This document shows, in pieces, positions 36,162 through 45,025 of a stretch of DNA of 64,000 nt. How positions within the stretch are numbered: the first letter of the stretch is position 1; every line of letters begins with the position of its first letter. The DNA comes from JAXHLG01 sp034522495 (GTDB lineage Bacteria > Patescibacteriota > Minisyncoccia > Moranbacterales > DUUL01). The position numbers were made by a program, and so were the translations under genes. The notes below the pieces were generated by a model. It was not told where the DNA came from. It ran no database searches and saw only the letters and a list, made by a program, of their open reading frames with translations. The DNA lies in NCBI GenBank assembly GCA_034522495.1, contig JAXHLG010000002.1, forward strand, positions 434,001 to 498,000. The letters are read 5' to 3'.

Positions 36162-36230
36162 TTAATTCCCACCGCTTTAAAAATATAAATATTTTACCTT
36201 ATTTGCCCCGCAATGCGGGGCAGGCCCTAA
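36162..36230 (-). repeat. Repeat family B copy 4, partial
   Basis: Only the GGCAGGCCCTAA half of the family is clear, with the shared AAATATAAATATTTTACC stretch. The left end is degraded. Confidence 0.7.
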
Positions 36231-36323
36231 TTAGGCGATTTATCTGTTATTGCATTCCATGTATTGCCATTCTATTCAATTGTGTTATAATCAAACTAGT
36301 TGAATAATAAATATAAAAATAAA

Positions 36324-38264
36324 ATGTCTCTTTTAAACAAATTACACAGTAAACTCTACAGCCACAATGCAAAAGATGTTGAAAAAAGGGATGAGTTTGA
36401 CGACTACTACGGAATCAGCGGCGCTGGAAATGAAGACGGCGGCTCGGAGGGCTTGACGCAGGAAAAAGAGAAACCAGTTCAAAAATCTTCCGGAGGGGAA
36501 CGCGCCAAGAAGGAAAAAAAGTCTCTAAGCGGAAGATTTGCTAGCAAGAGGAAGTGGAAGTGGGCGCTATTATTCTTGGGCGCATTGGCGCTGAGTTTGC
36601 TGGCATTTTTCGGATACGTGAAATTCAAGCAGGCCTCTTTCAGTCAAGAAGGCGTGGAAATTAGGTATGAAAGCCCCGAAAACGTTAAAAGCGGAGAAGA
36701 AATTGTGATGAACATAGTTATTGATAATAAAAACTTGACTTCTTTAGAGAAAGCTGAACTAAGAATAAAATATCCCCAGGAGTTTCTCTTAAGAAAAGCG
36801 GACTTTTTAAAGCCATCCGGAGTTAACGCCGTTAAAATCGAAGTTGGGAAAATACCGGCTAAACAGGAAAAAAGATACGAGTTGAAATTTCTTAGCTACT
36901 CCGCGGTTGACTCTAAGGCATATGTGGAGTCAAACTTGGTTTACCAGCCGTCCAATTTTACTAGCTATTTCGAAGAGAGCAATTCTTTTGCGGTAAGGAT
37001 AAAAGACTCTATATTAGGCTTTTCCATGATCGGCGAAAGAGAGATAGCAAAAGGGGAATTCGCATTTATGAATTTCATTCTGGAAAACAACCACGATAAG
37101 AATTTTCAAGATTTGGCAATTAAGCTCAAACACTCCCGAGATTTCACCTTTGAGGAAAACAAAATTAACATAATTGAAAAAGGCGAGGAAGAGGTAATGA
37201 TACCGGTGGGCTCTCTTGGAGCCAATGAAAGGAGTGAATTTGAAATAAGGGGAAAGCTGGGCGGCGCGCTCAACAGTGTTAAGAACTTTGAGGCTGAAAT
37301 CGGAATACAAAAAGACGATGCCTTTTTGCCGCTAACCAGCGATCAGCTGGCGATCAAGCTCATTCCTCCCCGCGTTGAATTAAAGCAAGGCCCGATCGAT
37401 ATCGATGACGACGGCGCGGTTGGACCGGGAAGCGTTATGAATTACAGGGTTTCATACAAAAACAACGCAGGTAAGCCACTTAGCGATCTGATTCTAAAAT
37501 TGGATATAAGCGGAGACGTTGTTGACTTAACCAGAATGAAAACTGGCAGGGGCTATTATGACGATGATAAAAAGCAAGTGATATGGAAGGCTTCTGATAT
37601 TGCAAGCCTCAAGCATCTAAATCCGGGACAAACAGGCGAAGTGTCCCTGGAAATCCCTGTTAAAAGCGATTATGAAATATGGAGCGAAGAAGACAGAAAC
37701 TTGACTATTGAAACTAAAGCTAACATAAGCAGTTTGAATGTGCAGTCTGATGTCTTAGAGAACAAGGTTATTTATTCTGAAGAAAAGCAATTCAAAGTGC
37801 AGACTCAGTTCCGGGCCTACGCCGCCGGTGTTTATGACAGCGATAAATTTGACAACCAAGGGCCTTTTCCTCCAAATCAAGAAAAAGAGACCGAACTGGC
37901 GATCAACGTAGATTTAACCAACACTTATAATAAAGTTAGAAATGCAAAGGTTTACATTCCCCTCTCAAGCGGAGTCAGATGGAAAGATAATTTTGAAGCC
38001 ACTCATGGCGAAGTTTCATTCAATGAAAGAACAAATGAGTTAGAGTGGGAATTAGATGCCGTTGATTTTGCCACAGGCTATTTAAACCCCAAGGAAAGGC
38101 TTTTCTTTCAAATCGGGTATAAGCGCTCCCAAACCCAGGTCAATCTAACCGAAAATGACATTAATATTCTCAACTCCGTACGATACGAAGCTGTGGACAT
38201 ATTCACCGGGAATAAAATAAACAAAGAATTAAGACCCCTCACCTTAGCCGGAATAAAGAATTAA
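36324..38264 (+). CDS. Large single-pass surface protein with Ig/CARDB-like beta domains
   Basis: 646 residues from the ATG at 36324; a TTG 24 bases earlier is possible but less likely. A charged cytoplasmic part (1-75) is followed by one membrane segment (about 78-100) and a long outer region of beta-sandwich-like repeats, for example NVKSGEEIVMNIVIDNKNLT and DDDGAVGPGSVMNYRVSYKN, typical of DUF11/CARDB-type adhesion modules. The role is unknown; attachment or surface display is likely. tgt follows after 48 bases. Confidence 0.65.
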   Translation: MSLLNKLHSKLYSHNAKDVEKRDEFDDYYGISGAGNEDGGSEGLTQEKEKPVQKSSGGERAKKEKKSLSGRFASKRKWKWALLFLGALALSLLAFFGYVKFKQASFSQEGVEIRYESPENVKSGEEIVMNIVIDNKNLTSLEKAELRIKYPQEFLLRKADFLKPSGVNAVKIEVGKIPAKQEKRYELKFLSYSAVDSKAYVESNLVYQPSNFTSYFEESNSFAVRIKDSILGFSMIGEREIAKGEFAFMNFILENNHDKNFQDLAIKLKHSRDFTFEENKINIIEKGEEEVMIPVGSLGANERSEFEIRGKLGGALNSVKNFEAEIGIQKDDAFLPLTSDQLAIKLIPPRVELKQGPIDIDDDGAVGPGSVMNYRVSYKNNAGKPLSDLILKLDISGDVVDLTRMKTGRGYYDDDKKQVIWKASDIASLKHLNPGQTGEVSLEIPVKSDYEIWSEEDRNLTIETKANISSLNVQSDVLENKVIYSEEKQFKVQTQFRAYAAGVYDSDKFDNQGPFPPNQEKETELAINVDLTNTYNKVRNAKVYIPLSSGVRWKDNFEATHGEVSFNERTNELEWELDAVDFATGYLNPKERLFFQIGYKRSQTQVNLTENDINILNSVRYEAVDIFTGNKINKELRPLTLAGIKN

Positions 38265-38312
38265 TTGCTTTTGGGCTGAAGCCGGCCGGCCGCAAGTAAC
38301 ATATAAATTGGA

Positions 38313-39464
38313 ATGGGAAATTTTTGCTTGGAGGGAAATAAGAATAATTCAAGGCTTGGGAGAATGGAAATAAATGGGAAAAAAGCTGAAACCCCCTTAT
38401 TTATGCCGATTGCTACTCGCGGAGCAGTTAAGTCGCTCGCCATGAGCGAGGTTGAACAAATCGGTTATGAAATAGTTTTGGGCAACACCTATCACCTTTG
38501 GCTGAAGCCGGGCGACAAAACGGTCAAAAAGGCCGGCGGCATCGCTGAATTTTCAGGATGGAACAACCTGGTGCTGACTGACAGCGGAGGCTTTCAGGTC
38601 TTTTCCTTAGGGGAAAGAGCCAAGCAAAGGTTCGGCAAAAAAGGAGTCAGACTGACTGAGAAAGGTGTTTATTTCAGCGAGCCCGGCAGCGGAGAGAGGC
38701 ATTTTATGTCGCCTGAAAAATCGGTAGATATTCAAATAAACCTGGGCGCGGATATAATAATGTGTTTAGACGAATGTCCTCCGTATCCCTGCGATTATCA
38801 AAAAGCGAAAGAATCATTGGAGCTTACCGCCCGCTGGGCGAAAAGATGCAAGGATTATTTTGAAAGAAAACACAAAGGCAAAAAAGACAGGCCTCTTTTA
38901 TTTGGAATAATTCAGGGCTCTGTGTTTGAAGATCTTCGAAAAGAGTCGGCAAAACAGCTTGTTGAGCTGGGATTTGACGGCTATGCCATTGGCGGAGTGG
39001 CCGTTGGAGAGCCCAGGGAATTGCTGAAAGAAATTTTAGACTGGACAATGCCTATTTTGCCGGAGAATAAGCCTAGGTACTTAATGGGGCTGGGAAAGCC
39101 GGAAGAAATCGTCCGGTCTGTTTCCAAGGGGGTAGACATGTTTGATTGTGTCATCCCCACCAGGGAAGGCCGGCACGGCAGAATTTTTTTGTGGCGGAAA
39201 AATGGCTTCAGCAGGCTTGAAAAGGGGGAGGCGGATTTTTATAAAACGATAAATATTTCTAATGAGAAATTCCGGGAAGATTTTCGCCCCATTGATAAGC
39301 ATTGCGATTGCTCTGTGTGCCGAAGCTACACGAGAGCTTATTTAAGGCATCTTTTTAGCACTGGCGAGACTCTGGCGGCAAGGCTGGCTAGTTTGCATAA
39401 CCTCAATTTTTATTATCAATTAATAAAGCGCCTCAGAAATGAAATCAAAGAAAGCGAAAAATAA
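38313..39464 (+). CDS. tgt: tRNA-guanine transglycosylase
   Basis: 383 residues. The catalytic Asp is in LTDSGGFQVFSL, the nucleophile region in FDCVIPTREGRHG, and the zinc site in CDCSVCRSYTRAYLRHLF. The enzyme replaces guanine 34 with a queuosine precursor in tRNAs for Asp, Asn, His and Tyr. No queuosine biosynthesis genes are in the window, so the base is probably salvaged. The gene overlaps ispH by 26 bases. Confidence 0.94.
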   Translation: MGNFCLEGNKNNSRLGRMEINGKKAETPLFMPIATRGAVKSLAMSEVEQIGYEIVLGNTYHLWLKPGDKTVKKAGGIAEFSGWNNLVLTDSGGFQVFSLGERAKQRFGKKGVRLTEKGVYFSEPGSGERHFMSPEKSVDIQINLGADIIMCLDECPPYPCDYQKAKESLELTARWAKRCKDYFERKHKGKKDRPLLFGIIQGSVFEDLRKESAKQLVELGFDGYAIGGVAVGEPRELLKEILDWTMPILPENKPRYLMGLGKPEEIVRSVSKGVDMFDCVIPTREGRHGRIFLWRKNGFSRLEKGEADFYKTINISNEKFREDFRPIDKHCDCSVCRSYTRAYLRHLFSTGETLAARLASLHNLNFYYQLIKRLRNEIKESEK

Positions 39465-40326
39465 GCCCGAAATTAAAGTGGCAAAAAGCGCCGGATTTTG
39501 TTTCGGCGTAAGAAGGGCGGTGGAAATTGCCAATCAAGCCTTGAGCGATCCTCGGTACAAAAAAGTTTATTGCTGGGGCGATTTGATACATAATCCTTGG
39601 GTAGTGAAGAATTTAAAACAAAGAGGATTGCGCGTAGTGGATGTCTTGGAAGAAATTCAGGAAGGCGGCGTTTTTGTCATCAGAAGCCATGGAATGCCTC
39701 AAGACATGCTGGATAAGATTTCCTCCAAAAATGTGAAAATTATTGATGCCGCTTGTCCTTATGTCAAGAAAGCGCAAGAAGCCGCCAAGAGAATGCGCGA
39801 AGAAGGCTATCACGTTTTAATATTTGGAAACCCCGAGCATGTTGAAGTAAAAGGTATTAACTCTGCCATTGATTATAAAGGCTCAATAATAAGCCCGGAG
39901 TATAAGCGAAAAGATTTGAAAAGATTTGAAGGGGAAAAAGTGGCGCTATTGAGCCAGACAACCCAAAACAAAGACAATTTTGAAAAACTGAGAAAAGAAT
40001 TGGAAGCAATAGCGAGCCGGGTAAAGACGGAAGATACTATTTGCGGCGAAACCTCCAAAAAACAAAAAGAAGTGAAAAAGCTAGCTCAGGAGTGCGATCT
40101 TTTGATTGTTGTAGGAGGAAAGAACTCCAGCAATACCGGAAAATTGGCTAAGACGGGAACTGAAATGGGAACAAAAACGCTTCACATTGAAAGCTCTGAG
40201 GAGCTGGAAAGGGAAATGCTGGAAGGCGGGGTTAAAAAAATTGCGATCACCGGAGGAGCCTCCACCCCGGATGAGTTAATTGCGGGGGTGGAGAACAAAT
40301 TAAAGCAGATGATACGGAATTCTTAA
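39439..40326 (+). CDS. ispH: 4-hydroxy-3-methylbut-2-enyl diphosphate reductase
   Basis: 295 residues. The three Fe-S ligand cysteines are visible: AGFCFGVRRAVE, DAACPYVKKAQE and TICGETSKKQKE. SHGMPQDM carries the conserved His. It catalyses the last step of the MEP isoprenoid pathway. No other isoprenoid gene is in the window, and it overlaps tgt by 26 bases. Confidence 0.92.
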   Translation: MKSKKAKNKPEIKVAKSAGFCFGVRRAVEIANQALSDPRYKKVYCWGDLIHNPWVVKNLKQRGLRVVDVLEEIQEGGVFVIRSHGMPQDMLDKISSKNVKIIDAACPYVKKAQEAAKRMREEGYHVLIFGNPEHVEVKGINSAIDYKGSIISPEYKRKDLKRFEGEKVALLSQTTQNKDNFEKLRKELEAIASRVKTEDTICGETSKKQKEVKKLAQECDLLIVVGGKNSSNTGKLAKTGTEMGTKTLHIESSEELEREMLEGGVKKIAITGGASTPDELIAGVENKLKQMIRNS

Positions 40327-40398
40327 GGCTTGAGCCGCCAGCCCTCCCGCTTCTGTTTGAATAAAAAAGAGTCTTGGTTTATAATAAAAGACAACCCG

Positions 40399-40551
40399 GA
40401 AACCATTGAAGAACGTCATTCTGAACTTGTTTACCCGGCTTTGACGGGCTTGTCCGCTTCTGGCGGGATTCAGAATCAAAAAAGGCTTTGTGAAGAGATT
40501 CTGATTTTCATCAGACAAAAATATTAAAATAATCAATTCTTCAGTAGTTCC
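40399..40551 (+). repeat. Repeat family C copy 3 with perfect 6-bp target duplication
   Basis: GAAACCATTGAAGAACGTCA to TTCTTCAGTAGTTCC, flanked by AACCCG on both sides (40393-40398 and 40552-40557). This copy retains the empty site for the family B insertion seen at 26773. Confidence 0.87.
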
Positions 40552-40609
40552 AACCCGGAGACAGTCCCGTAAAAGAGAAAAATAATTTATTTACTTAATT
40601 TTTATTTTA

Positions 40610-41389
40610 ATGGCAAGAGTAATCTCATTAGTTAACCAAAAGGGCGGAGTGGGCAAAACTACCACGGCTGTAAACCTGGCCACCTACTTGGCCTCCTCCG
40701 GCAAGCCCACCTTGCTGGTTGATCTGGATCCGCAAGGCAATGCTTCCAGCGGGCTGGGGCTGGACGTGCAGAGCCTGGAAAAGAGTCTTTATCACAGCCT
40801 GGTCTTGAAAGTTCACCCCAGGGAAGTAATGGTTAAAAGCAAGTCAATAGAGCTTAGCCTTCTTCCCTCCAACCAGGATTTGTCCGGTGCGGCGGTGGAG
40901 CTTTCGGATATAGAAAACCGGGAGTTTCAATTGAGGAGTCTTATAAAAGAATTGAGAAACGATTTTGATTATATAATAATCGATTCTCCGCCAAGCTTGG
41001 GGTTGCTTACAGTCAACGGGTTGGCCGCTTCGGATGAAGTTTTGATTCCGGTTCAAACGGAATACTTCGCCTTGGAAGGCCTGGGACAACTTTTGAATAC
41101 GATAGATCTGGTGAAAAACAACCTGCATCCTTCGCTGGAAATCAATGGCATAGTGCTAACATTGTTTGATAGACGCAACAAGCTGGCCAGGCAAGTGGTT
41201 AACGAGGTAAGAAACTATTTTTCCGGAAATGTTTTCAACGCCGTTATTCCCAGAACAGTAAGACTGGCCGAAGCTCCGAGTTTTGGCAAGTCCATATTGG
41301 ATTTTGATCGGTTTTCCAAGGGCGGAAGAGCGTACCGGCAGCTTGCCAAAGAAATAATTGCCCAAGAGAAAGAATACAAAAGAAAGTAG
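40610..41389 (+). CDS. parA: Chromosome partition ATPase ParA/Soj
   Basis: 259 residues, Soj size. The deviant Walker A QKGGVGKTTTAVNLA carries the signature lysine, Walker B is IIIDSPPSLG and a PVQTEYFALEG stretch follows. It positions the replication origin with ParB. The parB gene follows but a family D repeat has entered the gap between them. Confidence 0.94.
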   Translation: MARVISLVNQKGGVGKTTTAVNLATYLASSGKPTLLVDLDPQGNASSGLGLDVQSLEKSLYHSLVLKVHPREVMVKSKSIELSLLPSNQDLSGAAVELSDIENREFQLRSLIKELRNDFDYIIIDSPPSLGLLTVNGLAASDEVLIPVQTEYFALEGLGQLLNTIDLVKNNLHPSLEINGIVLTLFDRRNKLARQVVNEVRNYFSGNVFNAVIPRTVRLAEAPSFGKSILDFDRFSKGGRAYRQLAKEIIAQEKEYKRK

Positions 41390-41417
41390 ATGCAAGCCGA
41401 ATACTGCAAGATTTGCC

Positions 41418-41636
41418 AGCGTTATTTACAGTTTTACTTCGCTCGGGAACATAAAATTTGAAAGAAAAATCTAGCTTGTCGCGTCGTTCGCGAACGACTG
41501 GACTCGCTTTCTGATCTTCTAACTAAATTTTCTTCCAAGGCTTCAGAAAATTTAGAGAAAATTCCGAACCGCTCATACAGACGATTTTGTCTTCAAATTT
41601 TATATCCCCTCGCTCTCGTGAGGTATAAACAATGCT
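41418..41636 (+). repeat. Repeat family D copy 2, between parA and parB
   Basis: AGCGTTATTTACAG at the left, ATAAACAATGCT at the right, same 219-bp length as the copy at 26310. The central palindrome is here one base short of perfect (CGTTCGCGAACG core). Confidence 0.82.
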
Positions 41637-41664
41637 TTGAATTCTAATAAATAAACACAAACAA

Positions 41665-42645
41665 ATGCCAAGAGAAGGAGGATTGGGAAGAGGTTTATCC
41701 TCATTAATCCCGCAAAGAAGTTCAGCGGATGAAAACGAATCGAACTACACCGGCTTTGAGAAGGAAAAAAACAACAGCGGCAAGCAAAACGCTCCGGCTG
41801 AAAAAACTTCCGCCAAAAAAGCAAAGAACAAAGCGCCGGAGAAAAATGATACGAACACAGAAACCGAAAACAACGGTATTTTGCAGATACCGGTAAACAA
41901 TATAAAACCCAATCCATTTCAGCCCAGAACGGATTTTAACTCCGAAAAACTGCAAGAATTGTCAAGCTCTATTCAAAAGCATGGCATTCTTCAGCCATTG
42001 GTGGTAACCGAGACAGAAGACGGCGCTTATGAATTGGTAGCCGGGGAAAGGCGATTGGAGGCGGCCAAATCCGCCGGTTTTGAAAAAGTGCCCGCGGTAG
42101 TAAAAAAACTTGACAATAAAGGCAAGATGGAACTGGCGTTGATTGAGAATCTTCAAAGGCATAATTTGAATCCCATTGAGGAAGCTAAAGCTTACGAAAA
42201 GCTCAAAAGCGAATTTGACTACACCCAGGCCGATATCGCCGGGCAAGTTGGGAAAAGCCGTTCGGTTATTGCAAACGCCCTTAGGCTTTTGGATTTGCCC
42301 AGAGAAATAAGGGATGCTCTGGTGCAGGAAAAGATAAGTGAGGGGCATGCCCGTACCTTGGCGGGCATAGAAAACCCGGAAAAACAGAAATCGGTATTTC
42401 AACAAATAGTAGCCAAAAGCCTAACCGTAAGAGACACCGAACGCCTAGCCGGTGAAGTGGAAGTATCTTCATACAAAAGAAGAGTAAACCAAGCGGATCC
42501 GGACACCAAAAGAAAGGAGGAGGAGCTTGAAGAGGTGTTGGGAACAAAAGTGAAGATCAAAAACAAAAGAAAAGGCGGACAGTTTATTATTGAGTATTAT
42601 TCCAAAGAAGAGTTTAGCGATCTATTTAATAAATTAACTTCCTAG
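41665..42645 (+). CDS. parB: Chromosome partition protein ParB/Spo0J
   Basis: 326 residues. A disordered basic-acidic stretch (20-70) follows the ParA-stimulating start EGGLGRGLSSLIPQ. The ParB nuclease/CTPase core has NPFQPRTDFN, GERRLEAAKSAG and IENLQRHNLNPIEEA; the helix-turn-helix contains VGKSRSVIANALRLL. It binds parS, slides as a CTP clamp and pairs with ParA. I found no parS match in this window. Confidence 0.93.
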   Translation: MPREGGLGRGLSSLIPQRSSADENESNYTGFEKEKNNSGKQNAPAEKTSAKKAKNKAPEKNDTNTETENNGILQIPVNNIKPNPFQPRTDFNSEKLQELSSSIQKHGILQPLVVTETEDGAYELVAGERRLEAAKSAGFEKVPAVVKKLDNKGKMELALIENLQRHNLNPIEEAKAYEKLKSEFDYTQADIAGQVGKSRSVIANALRLLDLPREIRDALVQEKISEGHARTLAGIENPEKQKSVFQQIVAKSLTVRDTERLAGEVEVSSYKRRVNQADPDTKRKEEELEEVLGTKVKIKNKRKGGQFIIEYYSKEEFSDLFNKLTS

Positions 42646-42647
42646 CG

Positions 42648-43076
42648 ATGCAATTTGAGGAGCCTGAAGATCAATACGATTTTGACGAGGTAAAACAAAA
42701 AGACGTTAAAACAAAAATTAGGGTTGCCGTTCTTTTTGTAGTTTTCCTTTTTTTGATTTTTTCCATTGTGCAGAATGATTTCAATTTTTCTTTTGTCTCG
42801 GGAAAAGATTATGGTTTTGTTTGTTCTCCCGGTAATAAGCTGAAAAGAGGAGACGACGATGAGCTTGAGACCGTAAAGGCCAAACGCGTTATTGAAAGCA
42901 ATCTAAGCAAAATAGAGCAAATCAAAGGATTTGAAGATGCGGCAGTTGATTACAAAAAAAGCTACAACGGAGGAAAGAGGCCCGTGGTTAAGATTATATT
43001 GAATGAAACCGCGGCAAAGGAAAAAAACCTTCCGGAAGAAATATGCAGTTTTGAATTAAAATATGAATATGAATAA
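42648..43076 (+). CDS. Hypothetical single-pass membrane protein
   Basis: 142 residues: acidic N-terminus, one membrane segment (about 24-45) and a charged outer part with two cysteines (VCSPGN and ICSFEL). It begins two bases after parB and overlaps the RNase HI gene by 14 bases, so it belongs to that transcript. No family recognised. Confidence 0.6.
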   Translation: MQFEEPEDQYDFDEVKQKDVKTKIRVAVLFVVFLFLIFSIVQNDFNFSFVSGKDYGFVCSPGNKLKRGDDDELETVKAKRVIESNLSKIEQIKGFEDAAVDYKKSYNGGKRPVVKIILNETAAKEKNLPEEICSFELKYEYE

Positions 43077-43536
43077 AAGCCAAAAACAGCGGGAGGCGGA
43101 GCCAAGAAAAATTGAAGTCTACACCGACGGAGGTTCGCGGGGAAACCCGGGTCCGGGCGGAATCGGGGCGGCTGTTAAACACAACGGGGAAACAAAAAAG
43201 TATAGCCAATACCTGGGCGACCGGGTCACAAACAATGAAGCCGAATACGAGGCCCTGATTTTTGCCTTAAAAAAAATAAAACAGCTTCTCGGAAAAGAGA
43301 ACGCGAAAAAAACGCAAGTGAAATGCTACGCGGACTCAGAGCTTTTAGTGCGGCAATTGAATCATGAATATAAGCTGAAAAATGAAGAAATCCAAAAAAA
43401 ATTTATCAATATTTGGAACTTGATGCTGGATTTCAAAAAAGTGGAATTTTTTCATATCCCAAGGGAAGAAAACAAGGAAGCGGACGCGCTTGCCAACAAG
43501 GCAATGGATCAAGCCGCCAGCAAATTATTTGATTAA
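43063..43536 (+). CDS. rnhA: Ribonuclease HI
   Basis: 157 residues. The four acidic catalytic residues are in YTDGGSRGNPGPGG, NEAEYEAL, YADSELLVRQ and NKEADALANKA. It removes the RNA strand of RNA-DNA hybrids. The start may be the second ATG at 43069. It overlaps the previous gene by 14 bases. Confidence 0.9.
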   Translation: MNMNKSQKQREAEPRKIEVYTDGGSRGNPGPGGIGAAVKHNGETKKYSQYLGDRVTNNEAEYEALIFALKKIKQLLGKENAKKTQVKCYADSELLVRQLNHEYKLKNEEIQKKFINIWNLMLDFKKVEFFHIPREENKEADALANKAMDQAASKLFD

Positions 43537-43585
43537 CCAATCGCTGGCTGTGTATTTTTAAAAAGATGAATTTAAAAAAATCAAT

Positions 43586-43715
43586 GAAATCACTGAAGAA
43601 TGTCATTCTGAACTCGATTCAGAATCTATGAATTTACCAAAAAAGGCTTTGTAAAGAGATTCTGATTTTCATCAGAATGACAAAATCTTAAAACAATTCA
43701 TTCTTCAGTGATTTT
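43586..43715 (+). repeat. Repeat family C copy 4 with perfect ends and 6-bp target duplication
   Basis: 130 bp. Terminal inverted repeats GAAATCACTGAAGAATG and CATTCTTCAGTGATTTT match over 16 of 17 bases. ATCAAT flanks both sides (43580-43585 and 43716-43721). Confidence 0.9.
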
Positions 43716-43741
43716 ATCAATAAGCCATTAATTACAAAAAA

Positions 43742-44818
43742 ATGAGAATTGTTATTTTAGCCGGAGGCGGAGGGACAAGGCTTTGGCCGGCAAGCAGGGA
43801 AGACAAGCCGAAGCAATTTTGCAAATTGACGTCGGACAAAACCATGATTGAGGAGACTTTAAGCAGGTTCAAGGATTGGCCCAAGGAAAAAGTTTATATA
43901 GCCACTACTAAGGATCAACTTGAAAACTTGAAAGAAATTCTGCCTGATTTTCCGCAAAAAAATATTTTAGTTGAGACGGCCAGGAGAGACACCGGACCGG
44001 CAATGGGGTATGCCGCTTTGAGGCTTTTTTTGCAGGAAGAAGATGAACCCATGGCTTTTATTCCTTCCGATCATTATATTGGAAGAGTGGACAAATTCAT
44101 CAAATCTATAAAGAAGGCCGAAGAGGCTATCAAGGAAACCGGCAATTTGCTGGACATTTCCATTTATCCGACCAGCCCCAACACCGCTCTGGGCTATACC
44201 AAGGTTGGCAAGAAAGTCATGGAAAAAGAAGGCGTCGAATTCTACGCTTTCGAAGGCCACACGGAAAAACCGGACTTCAAGACAGCCCAAAAGTATTTGG
44301 AAGAAGGAGGCTATTTGTGGCATGCCAATTACTATATGTGGACTCCCAGGCTTTTCTTGCAGGCTTATCAATCTTATGCTCCGAAGCTCTACAAACACCT
44401 GGAAAATATTAAGCTCCTGATCCAGAAAGGAAAAGAAGATCTAATTGAAGAAGAGTACAAAAAGATGGAAAAAATTTCTATTGATTATGCCATTATGGAA
44501 AAAATGGCTCCCCAGGATGTGTTGATAATCCAAGGCGATTTTGACTGGAAAGACATTGGAGCTTGGGACACTCTTCACGAGAACTTAATGACCAAGACAG
44601 ACGAGAAGAGGAACTTGGTAAGAGGCGAGCGATTAAACATAGATACCTCCGGAAGCTTGATTTACGGCAAAGACAACAAACTGATCGCGACAGTCGGATT
44701 GGACGACATGGTCATAGTCGACACCGAGGACGCTCTTCTGGTTTGCCCCAAATCCAGAGCCCAAGAAGTAAAAAGAATTATTGAAGAATTGAAAGAAAGA
44801 GGCGGTAAATACCTATAA
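43742..44818 (+). CDS. manC: Mannose-1-phosphate guanylyltransferase
   Basis: 358 residues, the short single-domain form without phosphomannose isomerase. LAGGGGTRLWPASREDKPKQ is the nucleotide-binding signature of the family, with FIPSDHYI and GYTKVGKKV following. It makes GDP-mannose from GTP and mannose-1-phosphate for cell-surface glycans. The LCP transferase upstream suits a glycan-decorated wall. Confidence 0.9.
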   Translation: MRIVILAGGGGTRLWPASREDKPKQFCKLTSDKTMIEETLSRFKDWPKEKVYIATTKDQLENLKEILPDFPQKNILVETARRDTGPAMGYAALRLFLQEEDEPMAFIPSDHYIGRVDKFIKSIKKAEEAIKETGNLLDISIYPTSPNTALGYTKVGKKVMEKEGVEFYAFEGHTEKPDFKTAQKYLEEGGYLWHANYYMWTPRLFLQAYQSYAPKLYKHLENIKLLIQKGKEDLIEEEYKKMEKISIDYAIMEKMAPQDVLIIQGDFDWKDIGAWDTLHENLMTKTDEKRNLVRGERLNIDTSGSLIYGKDNKLIATVGLDDMVIVDTEDALLVCPKSRAQEVKRIIEELKERGGKYL

Positions 44819-44983
44819 AATCAAACCAAAACGCAAAAGTAAAATTCCCGCCACCTTGCTGGGCTCATTTTTTTACTCTTAAATCATAAAGCTTAACCCA
44901 TTTAATCTTTTCAAAGGCGGGTTTTTAGTTTATAATGGGTCTTGAAATTGAAAAAAGGAAAGCCGGCGGTTTCTAGCGAAAAG

Positions 44984-45025
44984 AAAAAATATATATTTAA
45001 ATCCGGATTTTAATATATATTTTTT
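44984..45025. terminator. Perfect AT-rich palindrome between manC and the recombinase
   Basis: A 42-base near-perfect palindrome centred on TCCGGA, with A run before and T run after, fits a bidirectional terminator for the convergent genes. It contains the recombinase stop codon (45010-45012). Confidence 0.75.

Noticed and set aside
44984..45025. attL core of the integrated element
   Set aside because: The palindrome is better explained as a bidirectional terminator, and no second copy was found in the window.
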